Shown piece after piece: positions 28,136 to 36,387 of a stretch of 64,000 bases of DNA; positions within the stretch are counted from its first letter, which is position 1; each line of letters begins with the position of its first letter. The notes beneath the pieces are model-generated. The model did not search any database, had not been told where the DNA came from, and worked only from the letters and a program-made list of their open reading frames with translations. The position numbers were made by a program, and so were the translations under genes. The DNA is from Haloplanus sp. (lineage in GTDB: Archaea > Halobacteriota > Halobacteria > Halobacteriales > Haloferacaceae), in assembly GCF_028275055.1 (NCBI RefSeq), contig NZ_JAQCNJ010000071.1:1-64000 (forward strand). Direction: 5' to 3'.

Positions 28136-29895
28136 GCAACAAGAAGGAGACGTGGAAGAAAGGGATGTACGGCGACGAGGTTCGAGAAAAGATCCTCGAG
28201 TTTGCCGAGAAGGGGTGGGAGTCGATCCCCGAGGACGAACGCGACATGTGGTTCTCGCGGTTCAAGTTCTGGGGCGTCTTCCACCAGCGCGACGGGCAGG
28301 AATCGTATTTCATGATGCGACTGACGAACGCCAACGGCCAGTTGAACGCCGAGCAGTTGCGGGCCATCGGCGAGGTAGCGCGTGATTACGCCACCGGCCC
28401 CGTCGACAATCCCGAGTTCGGCGACGCGTGGATCGACCTCACGACCCGGCAGTCGATCCAACTCCACTGGATCAACCTAGAGGACGTACCGGATATCTGG
28501 GACAAACTGGAGTCGGTCGGGGTGACGACGCGGTCGTCGGGAGGCGACACGATGCGAAACATCGTCGGCTGTCCGGTCGCCGGCAAGGACGAGGCGGAAC
28601 TGATCGAGACACAACCGCTTCTCGAACGGCTTCAGGAGGACCTGCGTGGCGATGACGACCTCGCCAACATGCCCCGGAAGTTCAACATCAGCGTCACGGG
28701 CTGTCGCGAAGGGTGTGCACAGGACGCCATCAACGGGATCGGGTTGGAGCCGGCCGAAAAGAAGATCGACGGCCAGGTCGTCACCGGGTTCAACGTCCGT
28801 ATCGGAGGCGGGTTGGGAAGCCGCGAACCTCGGCGTGCGCGGAGCATCGACACGTTTGTCCGCCCGGAGAACGCCTACGACCTCGTTCGGGGGTTCGTCG
28901 AACTGTACCACGAACACGGCCGTCGGGACAACCGACAAAAGAACCGGAGTCGGTTCTTTGTCGACGATCACGGGACCGACGAGATCCGCGACCTCCTCAC
29001 GGAGTACGTCGACTTCGACCTCCACGAGGCGGGGCGGAACTTCCGCGAGGAGTACACCTACAACGCCGGTCGCCCGCCCGAGGAGGGGAAGATCGACCAC
29101 GTCGGCGTCCACGACCAGCCGGACGGTCGGAAGTACGTCGGCCTGAACACCCCGGTTGGCCGGATGACAGCACGGGAGGCCATCGCACTGGCCGACGTGG
29201 CCGAGGCGTACGGTTCCGGCGAACTCCGTCTCACCCGCCGGCAGAACCCGCTGATCATGGACGTCGAAGCGGATGCGGTCGACGCGTTGCTCGACGAACC
29301 CCTGCTTGAAACCCACCGGCCGGAGCCGTCGCCGTTCGAGCGCGGCGGGATGGCGTGTACCGGCACCGAGTTCTGTAGCATCGCGCTCACGGAGACGAAA
29401 CTGCGCTTGACGCGGATCCTCCGGTGGCTCAACGCGAACGTCGACGTGCCGGACGACGTGGCGACGGTCAAGATCCACTACTCCGGCTGTACCGCGGACT
29501 GTGGCCACGCCTACACCGCCGACATCGGTCTCCAAGGGATGCGGGCGCAAAAGGACGGAGAGATCGTCGAGGCACTCGATATCGGCGTCGGTGGCGGCCT
29601 CGGGGCAAAACCCGAGTTCGTCGAGTGGGTCAGTCAGCGGGTCCCCGCGGACGAGGTGCCGGGTGCGATCCGGAGCCTGATCGGTGCGTTCGCCGCCCAC
29701 CGCGACGATGGCCAGACCTTCCGGGAGTGGGTCGAGGATATCGGAGCCGAATCCATCGTCGATCTGTGCGAACCCGAGGAAACCACCTACGCGGACCCGT
29801 ACATGTACGACGCCAAACAGTCGTGGTACCCGTTCGCGGAGGAGGAAAGCCCCGCACCGACCACCGCCGACGACGTCCCCATCTCGTCGGACTGA
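28132..29895 (+). CDS. siroheme-[4Fe-4S] nitrite/sulfite reductase, copy A
   Basis: A 587-residue ferredoxin-type nitrite/sulfite reductase. Two half-domains with the NIR_SIR fold are visible. The siroheme/[4Fe-4S] ligands are C409-x5-C415 (ACTGTEFCS) and C453-x3-C457 (GCTADCGH). The first repeat carries TGCREGCAQDAINGIG at the equivalent place. The enzyme reduces nitrite to ammonia or sulfite to sulfide with six electrons; which one cannot be told from sequence. It is followed by a DUF6360-like gene (TGATG overlap) and SUMT, which makes the siroheme precursor. A second copy occurs at 47708-49486; this one keeps Cys residues in the first repeat that copy B lacks. Confidence 0.92.
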   Translation: MSNKKETWKKGMYGDEVREKILEFAEKGWESIPEDERDMWFSRFKFWGVFHQRDGQESYFMMRLTNANGQLNAEQLRAIGEVARDYATGPVDNPEFGDAWIDLTTRQSIQLHWINLEDVPDIWDKLESVGVTTRSSGGDTMRNIVGCPVAGKDEAELIETQPLLERLQEDLRGDDDLANMPRKFNISVTGCREGCAQDAINGIGLEPAEKKIDGQVVTGFNVRIGGGLGSREPRRARSIDTFVRPENAYDLVRGFVELYHEHGRRDNRQKNRSRFFVDDHGTDEIRDLLTEYVDFDLHEAGRNFREEYTYNAGRPPEEGKIDHVGVHDQPDGRKYVGLNTPVGRMTAREAIALADVAEAYGSGELRLTRRQNPLIMDVEADAVDALLDEPLLETHRPEPSPFERGGMACTGTEFCSIALTETKLRLTRILRWLNANVDVPDDVATVKIHYSGCTADCGHAYTADIGLQGMRAQKDGEIVEALDIGVGGGLGAKPEFVEWVSQRVPADEVPGAIRSLIGAFAAHRDDGQTFREWVEDIGAESIVDLCEPEETTYADPYMYDAKQSWYPFAEEESPAPTTADDVPISSD

Positions 29896-30197
29896 TGGCG
29901 ATCAGACTGCTCGACGTGAGCGCGTACACGACGCTCGATTTCGTGACCGGACGGGTGTTCGGTCCCGACTGGAGCGACGACGCGGCGGCCGTCGTCGACG
30001 TGGACCGGTCGAAGGCCGCCCCGGGACACGTCAGACTCCGGCTCGAGTTCGACGGGGAGGACGTGACACACGTCGACCACCACGCGGACGGTGTCTCGCT
30101 CTCGCCCGATCAGGCACGGGCGCTGGCCGCCGATCTGAAACGGCAGGCGGCGAACGCCGAGACGGAGGAGGACGTGCCGGGAGGGCGGGGCCGGTGA
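29895..30197 (+). CDS. small reductase-linked protein (DUF6360-like), copy A
   Basis: A 100-residue protein. Its core (LLDVSAYTTLDFVTGRVFG, VRLRLEFDGEDVTHVDHHADGVSLSPDQARALAADL) aligns with the product at 47422-47706 (VNAFTTFDLLDGSV, VTLELELDNTQLHNVPAHADRATLSADEARTLATEL). I associate the pair with the haloarchaeal DUF6360 label; the function is unknown. In both places it directly follows a nitrite/sulfite reductase and precedes SUMT, which argues for a role in reductase maturation, siroheme insertion or electron delivery. The start overlaps the reductase stop (TGATG). Confidence 0.75.
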   Translation: MAIRLLDVSAYTTLDFVTGRVFGPDWSDDAAAVVDVDRSKAAPGHVRLRLEFDGEDVTHVDHHADGVSLSPDQARALAADLKRQAANAETEEDVPGGRGR

Positions 30198-30226
30198 CCG
30201 TCGGAACGGGTCGTGAGGTGGCGTAG

Positions 30227-31048
30227 ATGCGGCCCGGTACGGTGTATCTCGTCGGGGCCGGCCCGGGCGACCCCGAACTCATGACGGTGAAGGCGCGTCG
30301 GGTTCTCGACGGTGCGGCTGTCGTCTACCACGACTCGCTCGTGAGCGAGGCGGTGATCGAGTCCATCCCCGACGCGACTCGTCTCGTGGGTGTGGACGAG
30401 TGTTCCGACGGCGAGCGGGCGTCACAGGCGGAGATCACCCGCCCGCTGGTCCGGCGGGCGACCGCCGGCGAGGACGTGGTTCGGCTCAGATCCGGCGACC
30501 CCTGTGTGTTCGGTAGGGGCGGCGAGGAGGCCGAGCACCTCGCGTCGGCCGGTATCCCGTTCGAAATCGTCCCCGGCGTGACCGGCGCCGTCGCCGGCCC
30601 GGGGGTGGCCGGCATCCCACCGACTCACCGCGACCACGCCTCCAGTGTGACCGTGGTGACAGGTTACGAGGACCCAACAGAAGAACACAGCGCGTTGGAC
30701 TGGACGGCACTAGCACGGTCGGTCACGGCAGGCGGAACGTTGATCATCCCGATGGGGGTCGCCCGTCCGTCCGACACCGTCGCCGCCCTTCGGGAAGGAG
30801 GGGTCGATCCGGGGACGCCCGTTGCCGTGGTTGAAGACGCCTCCCGGGCGTCGGCGTTCACCGTCACCGGAACGACCGAAACCATCACCGACCGAACACG
30901 GGAGGTGGGGACCGACCCGCCGGCCGTCACCGTTGTCGGCGACGTGGTGTCAGTGCGGGACCGGGTCTTTGAGTTCCTGCACGCCGGGGGGACGGCCCGA
31001 CAGTCGGGCGGGACGGCCGGGGACGGGTCACCCATCTCCACGGAGTGA
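30227..31048 (+). CDS. cobA: uroporphyrinogen-III C-methyltransferase (SUMT), copy A
   Basis: A 273-residue tetrapyrrole methylase. It opens with GTVYLVGAGPGDPELMTVKARR, the SAM-binding P-loop-like motif of the family, and has VVRLRSGDPCVFGRGGEEAEHL and PGVTGAVAGPGVAGIPPTHRDHA, SUMT hallmarks. It converts uroporphyrinogen III to precorrin-2, the branch to siroheme (and cobalamin or heme by the alternative route). One odd point: the family motif usually reads RLKGGDP, and here it is RLRSGDP; copy B has the standard RLKGGDP. It lies 29 nt after the DUF6360-like gene, probably in the same operon. Confidence 0.93.
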   Translation: MRPGTVYLVGAGPGDPELMTVKARRVLDGAAVVYHDSLVSEAVIESIPDATRLVGVDECSDGERASQAEITRPLVRRATAGEDVVRLRSGDPCVFGRGGEEAEHLASAGIPFEIVPGVTGAVAGPGVAGIPPTHRDHASSVTVVTGYEDPTEEHSALDWTALARSVTAGGTLIIPMGVARPSDTVAALREGGVDPGTPVAVVEDASRASAFTVTGTTETITDRTREVGTDPPAVTVVGDVVSVRDRVFEFLHAGGTARQSGGTAGDGSPISTE

Positions 31049-31103
31049 GGCCGCCCCGTCGGGTTCGCAAGATATTAGTACCGAACATCAGAAAATAATA
31101 TCA

Positions 31104-31184
31104 ATGGATCGGACACCGGCTGTGCCGTCCGAACTCGTCCGCCCGCTGCTCGTGGCCCGTCGACCGCGACGACCGGGCCGTTAG
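31104..31184 (+). CDS. putative arginine-rich 26-residue leader peptide upstream of argG
   Basis: ATG 31104 to TAG 31182-31184 encodes 26 residues, seven of them Arg, five within the last eight positions (RRPRRPGR). These five use CGT or CGA codons, whereas most Arg codons in neighbouring genes are CGG or CGC. A TATA-like TATTAGT (31073-31079) lies 28 nt upstream, fitting a leaderless start exactly at this ATG. It lacks the acidic residues of normal haloarchaeal proteins. Because it precedes the arginine operon it may be a sensing leader; a non-coding RNA or chance frame is possible. Confidence 0.35.
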   Translation: MDRTPAVPSELVRPLLVARRPRRPGR

Positions 31185-31290
31185 GCCCACCTATCTCTCA
31201 TTTCCCGTTCCGTTCCGTTTCCCAGACCATCCACAACCGTCGTCGTGAGCGCGACGCATCTCATTTTATTTCAATTACAGAAACGTAGAA

Positions 31291-31296
31291 TTTAAG
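31291..31296 (+). promoter_or_regulatory. TATA box of the arginine operon
   Basis: TTTAAG, preceded by two A residues, lies 29 nt before the argG ATG at 31322, fitting a leaderless transcript. A T-rich run just upstream (31262-31275, CATTTTATTTCAATT) could end the short transcript that starts near 31104. Confidence 0.65.
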
Positions 31297-31321
31297 TCCA
31301 TGAGGCGTCGAGAAGACGGTA

Positions 31322-32542
31322 ATGACACGTGTGGCACTCGCGTTCTCCGGCGGACTCGACACGACAGTGTGCGTTCCGCTCCTCGAGGAGGAGTGGGGGT
31401 ACGACGAGGTGGTCGGCGTTACGGTCGACGTGGGCCAGCCGGAAGCGGAGTTCGCCGAGGCCGAGGAGACGGCCGACGCTCTCGGGTTGGAACACCACGT
31501 CGTGGACGCACGGGCGGAGTTCGCGTCGATGTGTCTGGACTCGGTGCGCGCAAACGCCACGTACCAAGGCTACCCACTGGGAACGGCGTTGGCGCGGCCG
31601 GTCATCGCGGAGTCCATCCTCGACGTGGCGAAGGAAAACGACTGCGACGCCGTCGCTCACGGCTGTACGGGCAAGGGGAACGACCAACTCCGGTTCGAGG
31701 CGGTGTGGCGTGCCTCGGAGTTGGATGTCGTCGCACCGGTGCGTGAACTCGGGTTGACCCGTGAGTGGGAGATCGAGTACGCCGACGAGAAGGAGCTGCC
31801 GGTGGAGGGCGGCAACGAGGGTGTTTGGAGCATCGACACGAACCTCTGGAGCCGGTCGGTCGAGGGGGGCGACCTCGAACACCCCGGTCACGTTCCGGGC
31901 GAGGAGATCTACGAGTGGACACGCTCGCCCGCCGGCGACACCGAGGAGGTCGAACTCACCTTCGAGAACGGCTATCCGGTCGCCGTCGACGGCGAGGAGA
32001 TGGACCCGATCGGTCTGATCGCTCACCTCAACGACGTCGCCGGCGAGTACGGCGTCGGACGAACGGACATGATGGAAGACCGGATGCTCGGGCTGAAGGT
32101 GCGTGAAAACTACGAACATCCGGCGGCGACGACGCTGTTGAACGCCCACGAGACCTTGGAGAGCCTCGTACTCACCAAGGAGGAACGCGACTTCAAGAAG
32201 CTCGTCGACGACGAGTGGTCACAGAAAGGGTACGAGGGACTGGTCGACGCGCCGCTGATGAGCGCGTTGGAGGCGTTCATCGAGGCGACCCAGACCCGAG
32301 TGACCGGCACGGTAACGATCCGGTTCGAGGGCGGCCAGGCCCGCCCGGTCGGGCGCGATAGCGACCACGCGGTGTACGACGAGTCGTTCGCCTCGTTCAA
32401 CACGGAGGATGTTGGCGACATCACGCAGGCGGATGCGACGGGTGTCGCGAAATACCACGGTTTCCAAGAACGCCTCGCAGCGAAGGTGCTCGCGGAGGCG
32501 AAGGAAACCGAAGCGCTGACCGACGGCGCGGGAGCGGAGTGA
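31322..32542 (+). CDS. argG: argininosuccinate synthase
   Basis: A 406-residue enzyme that joins citrulline and aspartate with ATP to form argininosuccinate. The N-terminal PP-loop is ALAFSGGLDTTV (residues 5-16), and the family motifs HGCTGKGNDQLRFE and VEGGNEGVWSIDTNLWSRSVEGGDLEHP are intact. It is the first gene of the arginine operon and has its own TATA box. The next gene starts within a few bases of the stop. Haloarchaeal relatives I know (for example Haloferax) have argH and argW between argG and argX; neither is here. Confidence 0.96.
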   Translation: MTRVALAFSGGLDTTVCVPLLEEEWGYDEVVGVTVDVGQPEAEFAEAEETADALGLEHHVVDARAEFASMCLDSVRANATYQGYPLGTALARPVIAESILDVAKENDCDAVAHGCTGKGNDQLRFEAVWRASELDVVAPVRELGLTREWEIEYADEKELPVEGGNEGVWSIDTNLWSRSVEGGDLEHPGHVPGEEIYEWTRSPAGDTEEVELTFENGYPVAVDGEEMDPIGLIAHLNDVAGEYGVGRTDMMEDRMLGLKVRENYEHPAATTLLNAHETLESLVLTKEERDFKKLVDDEWSQKGYEGLVDAPLMSALEAFIEATQTRVTGTVTIRFEGGQARPVGRDSDHAVYDESFASFNTEDVGDITQADATGVAKYHGFQERLAAKVLAEAKETEALTDGAGAE

Positions 32543-32544
32543 GC

Positions 32545-33411
32545 ATGCACGTCGGGCTTCTCTACTCGCGGATCAGACGGGACGAGAAACTGCTTCTCTC
32601 GGAGCTACGCGAGCGCGACCACGAGGTGACAAAGATCGACGTTCGAAAGGAGCGGTTCAACATCAGCGAGCCGCCGGCGGCGTTCGAGAACATCGACATC
32701 GCGGTCGATCGCTGTCTGGCGACGAGTCGGAGCCGCTACGTGACGCGGTTTCTCGACGCCTACGGGGTCCCCGTCGTCAACGGGGCCGACACGGCGGAGC
32801 TGTGTGCCGATAAGGTGAAAAACAGCCTCGTTCTCGACGCCGCGGGCGTGCCGACGCCGAACACGGACGTGGCGTTCACCACCGACAGCGCCCTCGAGTC
32901 CATCGAGGCCTTTGGCTACCCCTGTGTGCTGAAGCCCGTGATCGGGTCGTGGGGACGGTTGATGGCCAAAGTCGAGAGCCGAAGCGCGGCCGAGGCGATC
33001 CTCGAACACAAGGCCACCCTCGGCCACTACGAGCACAAGGTGTTCTACATTCAGGAGTTCGTCGAGAAGCCCGGGCGGGACATCCGCGTTGTCGCCACCG
33101 ACGGCGATCCCGTCGCCGCGATGACCCGGAGCTCGGATCACTGGCTCACGAACGCCGCGAAGGGCGGCGAGGTCAACGAGTTCGCGGTGGATTCGGAGGT
33201 GGCAGAGCTCGTGGAACGCGCCTCCGACGCCGTCGGCGGCGGCTTGCTCGGCGTCGACCTGATGGAGACGGGCGACTCCTACACCGTCCACGAGGTGAAC
33301 CACACGGTCGAGTTCAAGGCGCTCGACTCCTGTGTCGACTTCGACGTGCCCGCGGCCATCGTCGACTGGCTCGAACGGAAGGCCGACCGGAGCGTGGAGG
33401 CGGAGGCGTGA
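32545..33411 (+). CDS. argX: LysX-type glutamate/alpha-aminoadipate--ArgW ligase
   Basis: A 288-residue ATP-grasp protein of the LysX/ArgX family. ATP-grasp landmarks are YPCVLKPVIGSWGRLMAKV, KVFYIQEFVEKPGRDIRVV and LLGVDLMETGDSYTVHEVNHTVEFK. LysX-type enzymes attach the substrate amino group to the C-terminal Glu of the small carrier LysW/ArgW, which then protects it through the next four steps. The carrier gene is not in this window. The ATG at 32545 gives the family-typical start (MHVGLLYSRIR); a GTG at 32539 overlapping the argG stop is an alternative. Confidence 0.93.
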   Translation: MHVGLLYSRIRRDEKLLLSELRERDHEVTKIDVRKERFNISEPPAAFENIDIAVDRCLATSRSRYVTRFLDAYGVPVVNGADTAELCADKVKNSLVLDAAGVPTPNTDVAFTTDSALESIEAFGYPCVLKPVIGSWGRLMAKVESRSAAEAILEHKATLGHYEHKVFYIQEFVEKPGRDIRVVATDGDPVAAMTRSSDHWLTNAAKGGEVNEFAVDSEVAELVERASDAVGGGLLGVDLMETGDSYTVHEVNHTVEFKALDSCVDFDVPAAIVDWLERKADRSVEAEA

Positions 33412-34445
33412 GCCACACCGCGAGCGTCGTCGGTGGGAGCGGCTTCACCGGCGGCGAACTCCTTCGCCTGCTCGACGGTCATCCCGAGTTCGAGGTGGCG
33501 CAGGCGACGAGTCGGAGCTACGAGCGCAAGACCGTCGGCCACCAACACCCGAATCTCAGGGGGATGGACCTCAGGTTCAGCGATCCGGCGGATCTGGAGT
33601 CGGTCGATGTCCTCTTCGCGGCGACACCGCATGGCGTCTCGATGGAACGCATCGACGCCTTCCGGGACGCCGCAGGGACCGTGGTGGATCTGAGCGCAGA
33701 CTTCCGGCTCTCGACCGAGGCGCAGTACGACGAGTGGTACGACGGTCACGACCGGCCGGAACTGCTCAACGAGGCCGAGTACGCCCTGCCGGAGCTCAAC
33801 CGGGAGAACCTCATCGGGGCCGACCTGATCGCCTCGGGCGGTTGTAACGCGACAGCGACCATTCTGGGGCTGAAACCCCTCTTCGACGCTGGGATCCTCT
33901 CCGGTGACGAGAACGTTGTCGTCGATGTAAAGGTCGGCTCCTCGGAGGGCGGCGCGGGCGGCGGGGCGGCCTCGTCTCACCCCGAGCGGTCGGGCATCGT
34001 CCGGCCCTACGCGCCGACGGGCCACCGTCACGAGGCCGAAATCGAGGAGTTTCTCGGCCTGTCGGTTTCGTTCACCGTCCACGCGGTGGATATGACCCGT
34101 GGCGCGGCCGCGACCTGTCACGTCTTCCCCGACGGGCCGGTGAACAAAAAGGAGTTGTGGAGCGCCTATCGTGAGACCTACGGCGACGAACCGTTCGTGC
34201 GCACCGTCGCCGGCGGCGGCGGCGTCTACCGCTACCCCGAACCGAAAACGGTAGCCGGCACCAACAACGCCGAGGTGGGCTTCGAGATCGATCCCGGAAA
34301 CCGGCGGCTGGTTGTGTTCTCGGCCATCGACAACATGATGAAAGGATCGGCCGGGCAGGCCGTCCACGCTGCGAACGTCGCTCTCGGGATCGAGGAAACC
34401 GCAGGGTTAGACTTTCAGGGATTCCACCCCGTAGGTTCGCCATGA
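33408..34445 (+). CDS. argC: N-acetyl/ArgW-gamma-glutamyl-phosphate reductase
   Basis: A 345-residue NADPH-dependent reductase of the ArgC/LysY family. It has an N-terminal Rossmann motif (SVVGGSGFTGGELLRLL, about 6-22), catalytic Cys146 in ASGGCNATATILGL, and the His-containing PTGHRHEAEIEEF region. It converts the acyl phosphate to the semialdehyde on the carrier-bound substrate. The GTG at 33408 overlaps the argX stop (GTGA); the frame extends upstream through argX but that part is a shadow. It overlaps argB by ATGA. Confidence 0.95.
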   Translation: MSHTASVVGGSGFTGGELLRLLDGHPEFEVAQATSRSYERKTVGHQHPNLRGMDLRFSDPADLESVDVLFAATPHGVSMERIDAFRDAAGTVVDLSADFRLSTEAQYDEWYDGHDRPELLNEAEYALPELNRENLIGADLIASGGCNATATILGLKPLFDAGILSGDENVVVDVKVGSSEGGAGGGAASSHPERSGIVRPYAPTGHRHEAEIEEFLGLSVSFTVHAVDMTRGAAATCHVFPDGPVNKKELWSAYRETYGDEPFVRTVAGGGGVYRYPEPKTVAGTNNAEVGFEIDPGNRRLVVFSAIDNMMKGSAGQAVHAANVALGIEETAGLDFQGFHPVGSP

Positions 34446-35266
34446 CGGTCGTGGTGAAGATCGGCGGTGCAAAGGCGGTTGACCCGGCAGGGGCGGTGGC
34501 CGACGTGGCCGACCTCGTGGCAGATGGTGAACCCGTCGTCGTCGTTCATGGCGGGTCGACCGCCGTGGACGACCTACTGGACCGCCTGGGAATCGAACCC
34601 ACGTACGTCGAGACGCCGGACGGCGTCGTCGGCCGGTTCACCGACGAGGCGACGATGGAGGCGTTCACGATGGCGATGGGCCGAGTGAACAACGACCTCG
34701 TCGCGACGATGCGGGCGGCGGGTGTCGACGCCGTTGGACTCTCCGGTGTCGATGGCGGCCTCGTCACCGGCGCGCGGAAGTCGGCGGTGCGGGTGATCGA
34801 GAACGGCACGAAGAAGATCAAACGAGGCGACCACTCGGGAACGATCGAGTCGGTAAACACCGGTCTGTTGGAGCGTCTGCTCGGCGACGGCTACACCCCC
34901 GTCGCGGGGCCACCGATGCTGGCCAACGACGGTGTGGCGGTGAACACGGACGCCGACCGGATGGCCGCGGCGGTCGCAGGCGCACTCGGCGGCCGACTGG
35001 TCGTTCTCACGGACGTGGCGGGCGTGTACGCCGACCCCGACGACCCGTCGACGCTGATCGAAGCGGTAACCACCCCCGCGGAGTACGACGCGCTCGACGA
35101 CGCCGCGGAGGGCTTTATGATAAAGAAGGTGATGGCCGCGACGGAGGCGCTGGAACGGGGCGCGACCGAGGTGGTCGTCGCCGACGCCAACGCCGACGCG
35201 CCCGTCACGGCCGCGCTGGGCGAAAGCGGTACACACATCCACGCGAGCGCACTGGAAGACACATGA
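34442..35266 (+). CDS. argB: acetylglutamate/ArgW-glutamate kinase
   Basis: A 274-residue amino acid kinase. It opens VVVKIGGAKAVDP, with the nucleotide-binding Lys and Gly, and continues with VVVHGGSTAVDDLLDRLG (substrate loop), PVAGPPMLANDGVAVNTDADRMAAAVAGAL and GFMIKKVMAATEAL (catalytic Lys region). It phosphorylates the gamma-carboxyl of carrier-bound glutamate. The ATGA overlaps at both ends put it firmly inside the arginine operon. Confidence 0.95.
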   Translation: MTVVVKIGGAKAVDPAGAVADVADLVADGEPVVVVHGGSTAVDDLLDRLGIEPTYVETPDGVVGRFTDEATMEAFTMAMGRVNNDLVATMRAAGVDAVGLSGVDGGLVTGARKSAVRVIENGTKKIKRGDHSGTIESVNTGLLERLLGDGYTPVAGPPMLANDGVAVNTDADRMAAAVAGALGGRLVVLTDVAGVYADPDDPSTLIEAVTTPAEYDALDDAAEGFMIKKVMAATEALERGATEVVVADANADAPVTAALGESGTHIHASALEDT

Positions 35267-36387
35267 GCGGATTCATCTTTTCGGAGAAACCCATCGGCAT
35301 CGAACGCGGCGAGGGGGCCACCCTCTACGCCGACGACGGCACAGAGTACCTGGACTTCGGCGCGAGTTACGCCGTCGCGTCCGTAGGCCACAGCCACCCA
35401 CGGGTCGTCGACGCGATCAAATCACAGGTCGAAGACCTCGTCTACGTCCAGGCGTCGTACCCGGTCGAGGCGCGGACGGAACTGTACGAGAAGATGGCGA
35501 CGGTGTCGCCCCCCGGACTGGACAACGTCTGGCTGTGTAACTCCGGCACCGAGGCCAACGAGGCGGCGATGAAGTTCGCTCGCAACGCGACCGGGCGGGA
35601 GAAAATCGTCGCCACCCGTCGTGGATTCCACGGCCGAACCCTCGGCGCACTGGCGATGACGTGGAAGGATAAATACAAAAAGCCGTTCGAACCGCTCGCG
35701 GGTGGCATCGAGTTCGTCTCCTACGGCGACGAGGAGGAACTCGCCGAGGCGGTCGACGAGGAGACGGCGGCGGTCTTTCTCGAACCCATCCAAGGCGAGG
35801 GGGGGATCCACCCCGCGTCGGAGCCGTATCTGAAACGGGCTCGGTCGATCACGCGGAAGGCCGGTGCGGCGCTCGTTTTCGACGAGATTCAGACGGGGGT
35901 AGGCCGCACCGGAGCGATGTGGGCCTGCGAGGCGGTGAAGGTGGCCCCGGATATCCTCACGACGGCGAAAGGGATCGCCAGCGGCCTCCCGTTGGGTGCG
36001 ACCGTCTGTGCGGACTGGATCGCGGACGCCGACCCCGAGCACGGCTCGACGTTCAGCGGCGGGCCGGTCGTGTGTGCGGCCGCAAACGCCACCCTCGACG
36101 TCGTCGTCGAGGAGGATCTGCCAACCCACGCCGCCGACGTGGGGAGTTATCTGATGGAGTCCATCGACGACGCCGACCTCCCGGTGCGCGACGTACGCGG
36201 ACAGGGGTTGATGATCGGTGTCGAGGTGAAGCGGGGGGCCAACCGGCTCCTGCGGGACTTGGCGCTCGAAGAACAGGTGCTCGCTTTGCCGGCGGGGCGG
36301 ACCGTCCTCAGACTGTTGCCGCCGCTGACGATCGGGCAGGAGGAGGCAGACAGCCTCGTCGAGTCGCTGGAGGCGGTGCTCGGATGA
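35263..36387 (+). CDS. argD: acetylornithine/ArgW-ornithine aminotransferase
   Basis: A 374-residue class III PLP aminotransferase. Motifs: NSGTEANEAAMKFARNATGR (phosphate binding), AVFLEPIQGEGGI, LVFDEIQTGVGRTG with the PLP-contacting Asp, and TTAKGIASGLPLGA containing the Schiff-base K236. It transfers the amino group from glutamate to the semialdehyde to give carrier-bound ornithine. It overlaps argB and argE by ATGA. Confidence 0.95.
   Translation: MSGFIFSEKPIGIERGEGATLYADDGTEYLDFGASYAVASVGHSHPRVVDAIKSQVEDLVYVQASYPVEARTELYEKMATVSPPGLDNVWLCNSGTEANEAAMKFARNATGREKIVATRRGFHGRTLGALAMTWKDKYKKPFEPLAGGIEFVSYGDEEELAEAVDEETAAVFLEPIQGEGGIHPASEPYLKRARSITRKAGAALVFDEIQTGVGRTGAMWACEAVKVAPDILTTAKGIASGLPLGATVCADWIADADPEHGSTFSGGPVVCAAANATLDVVVEEDLPTHAADVGSYLMESIDDADLPVRDVRGQGLMIGVEVKRGANRLLRDLALEEQVLALPAGRTVLRLLPPLTIGQEEADSLVESLEAVLG

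Noticed and set aside
32949-33407. Upstream extension of the argC frame
   Set aside because: Lies inside argX in another frame, is Arg-rich, and the true ArgC start (SVVGGSGFTGG) follows the GTG at 33408.
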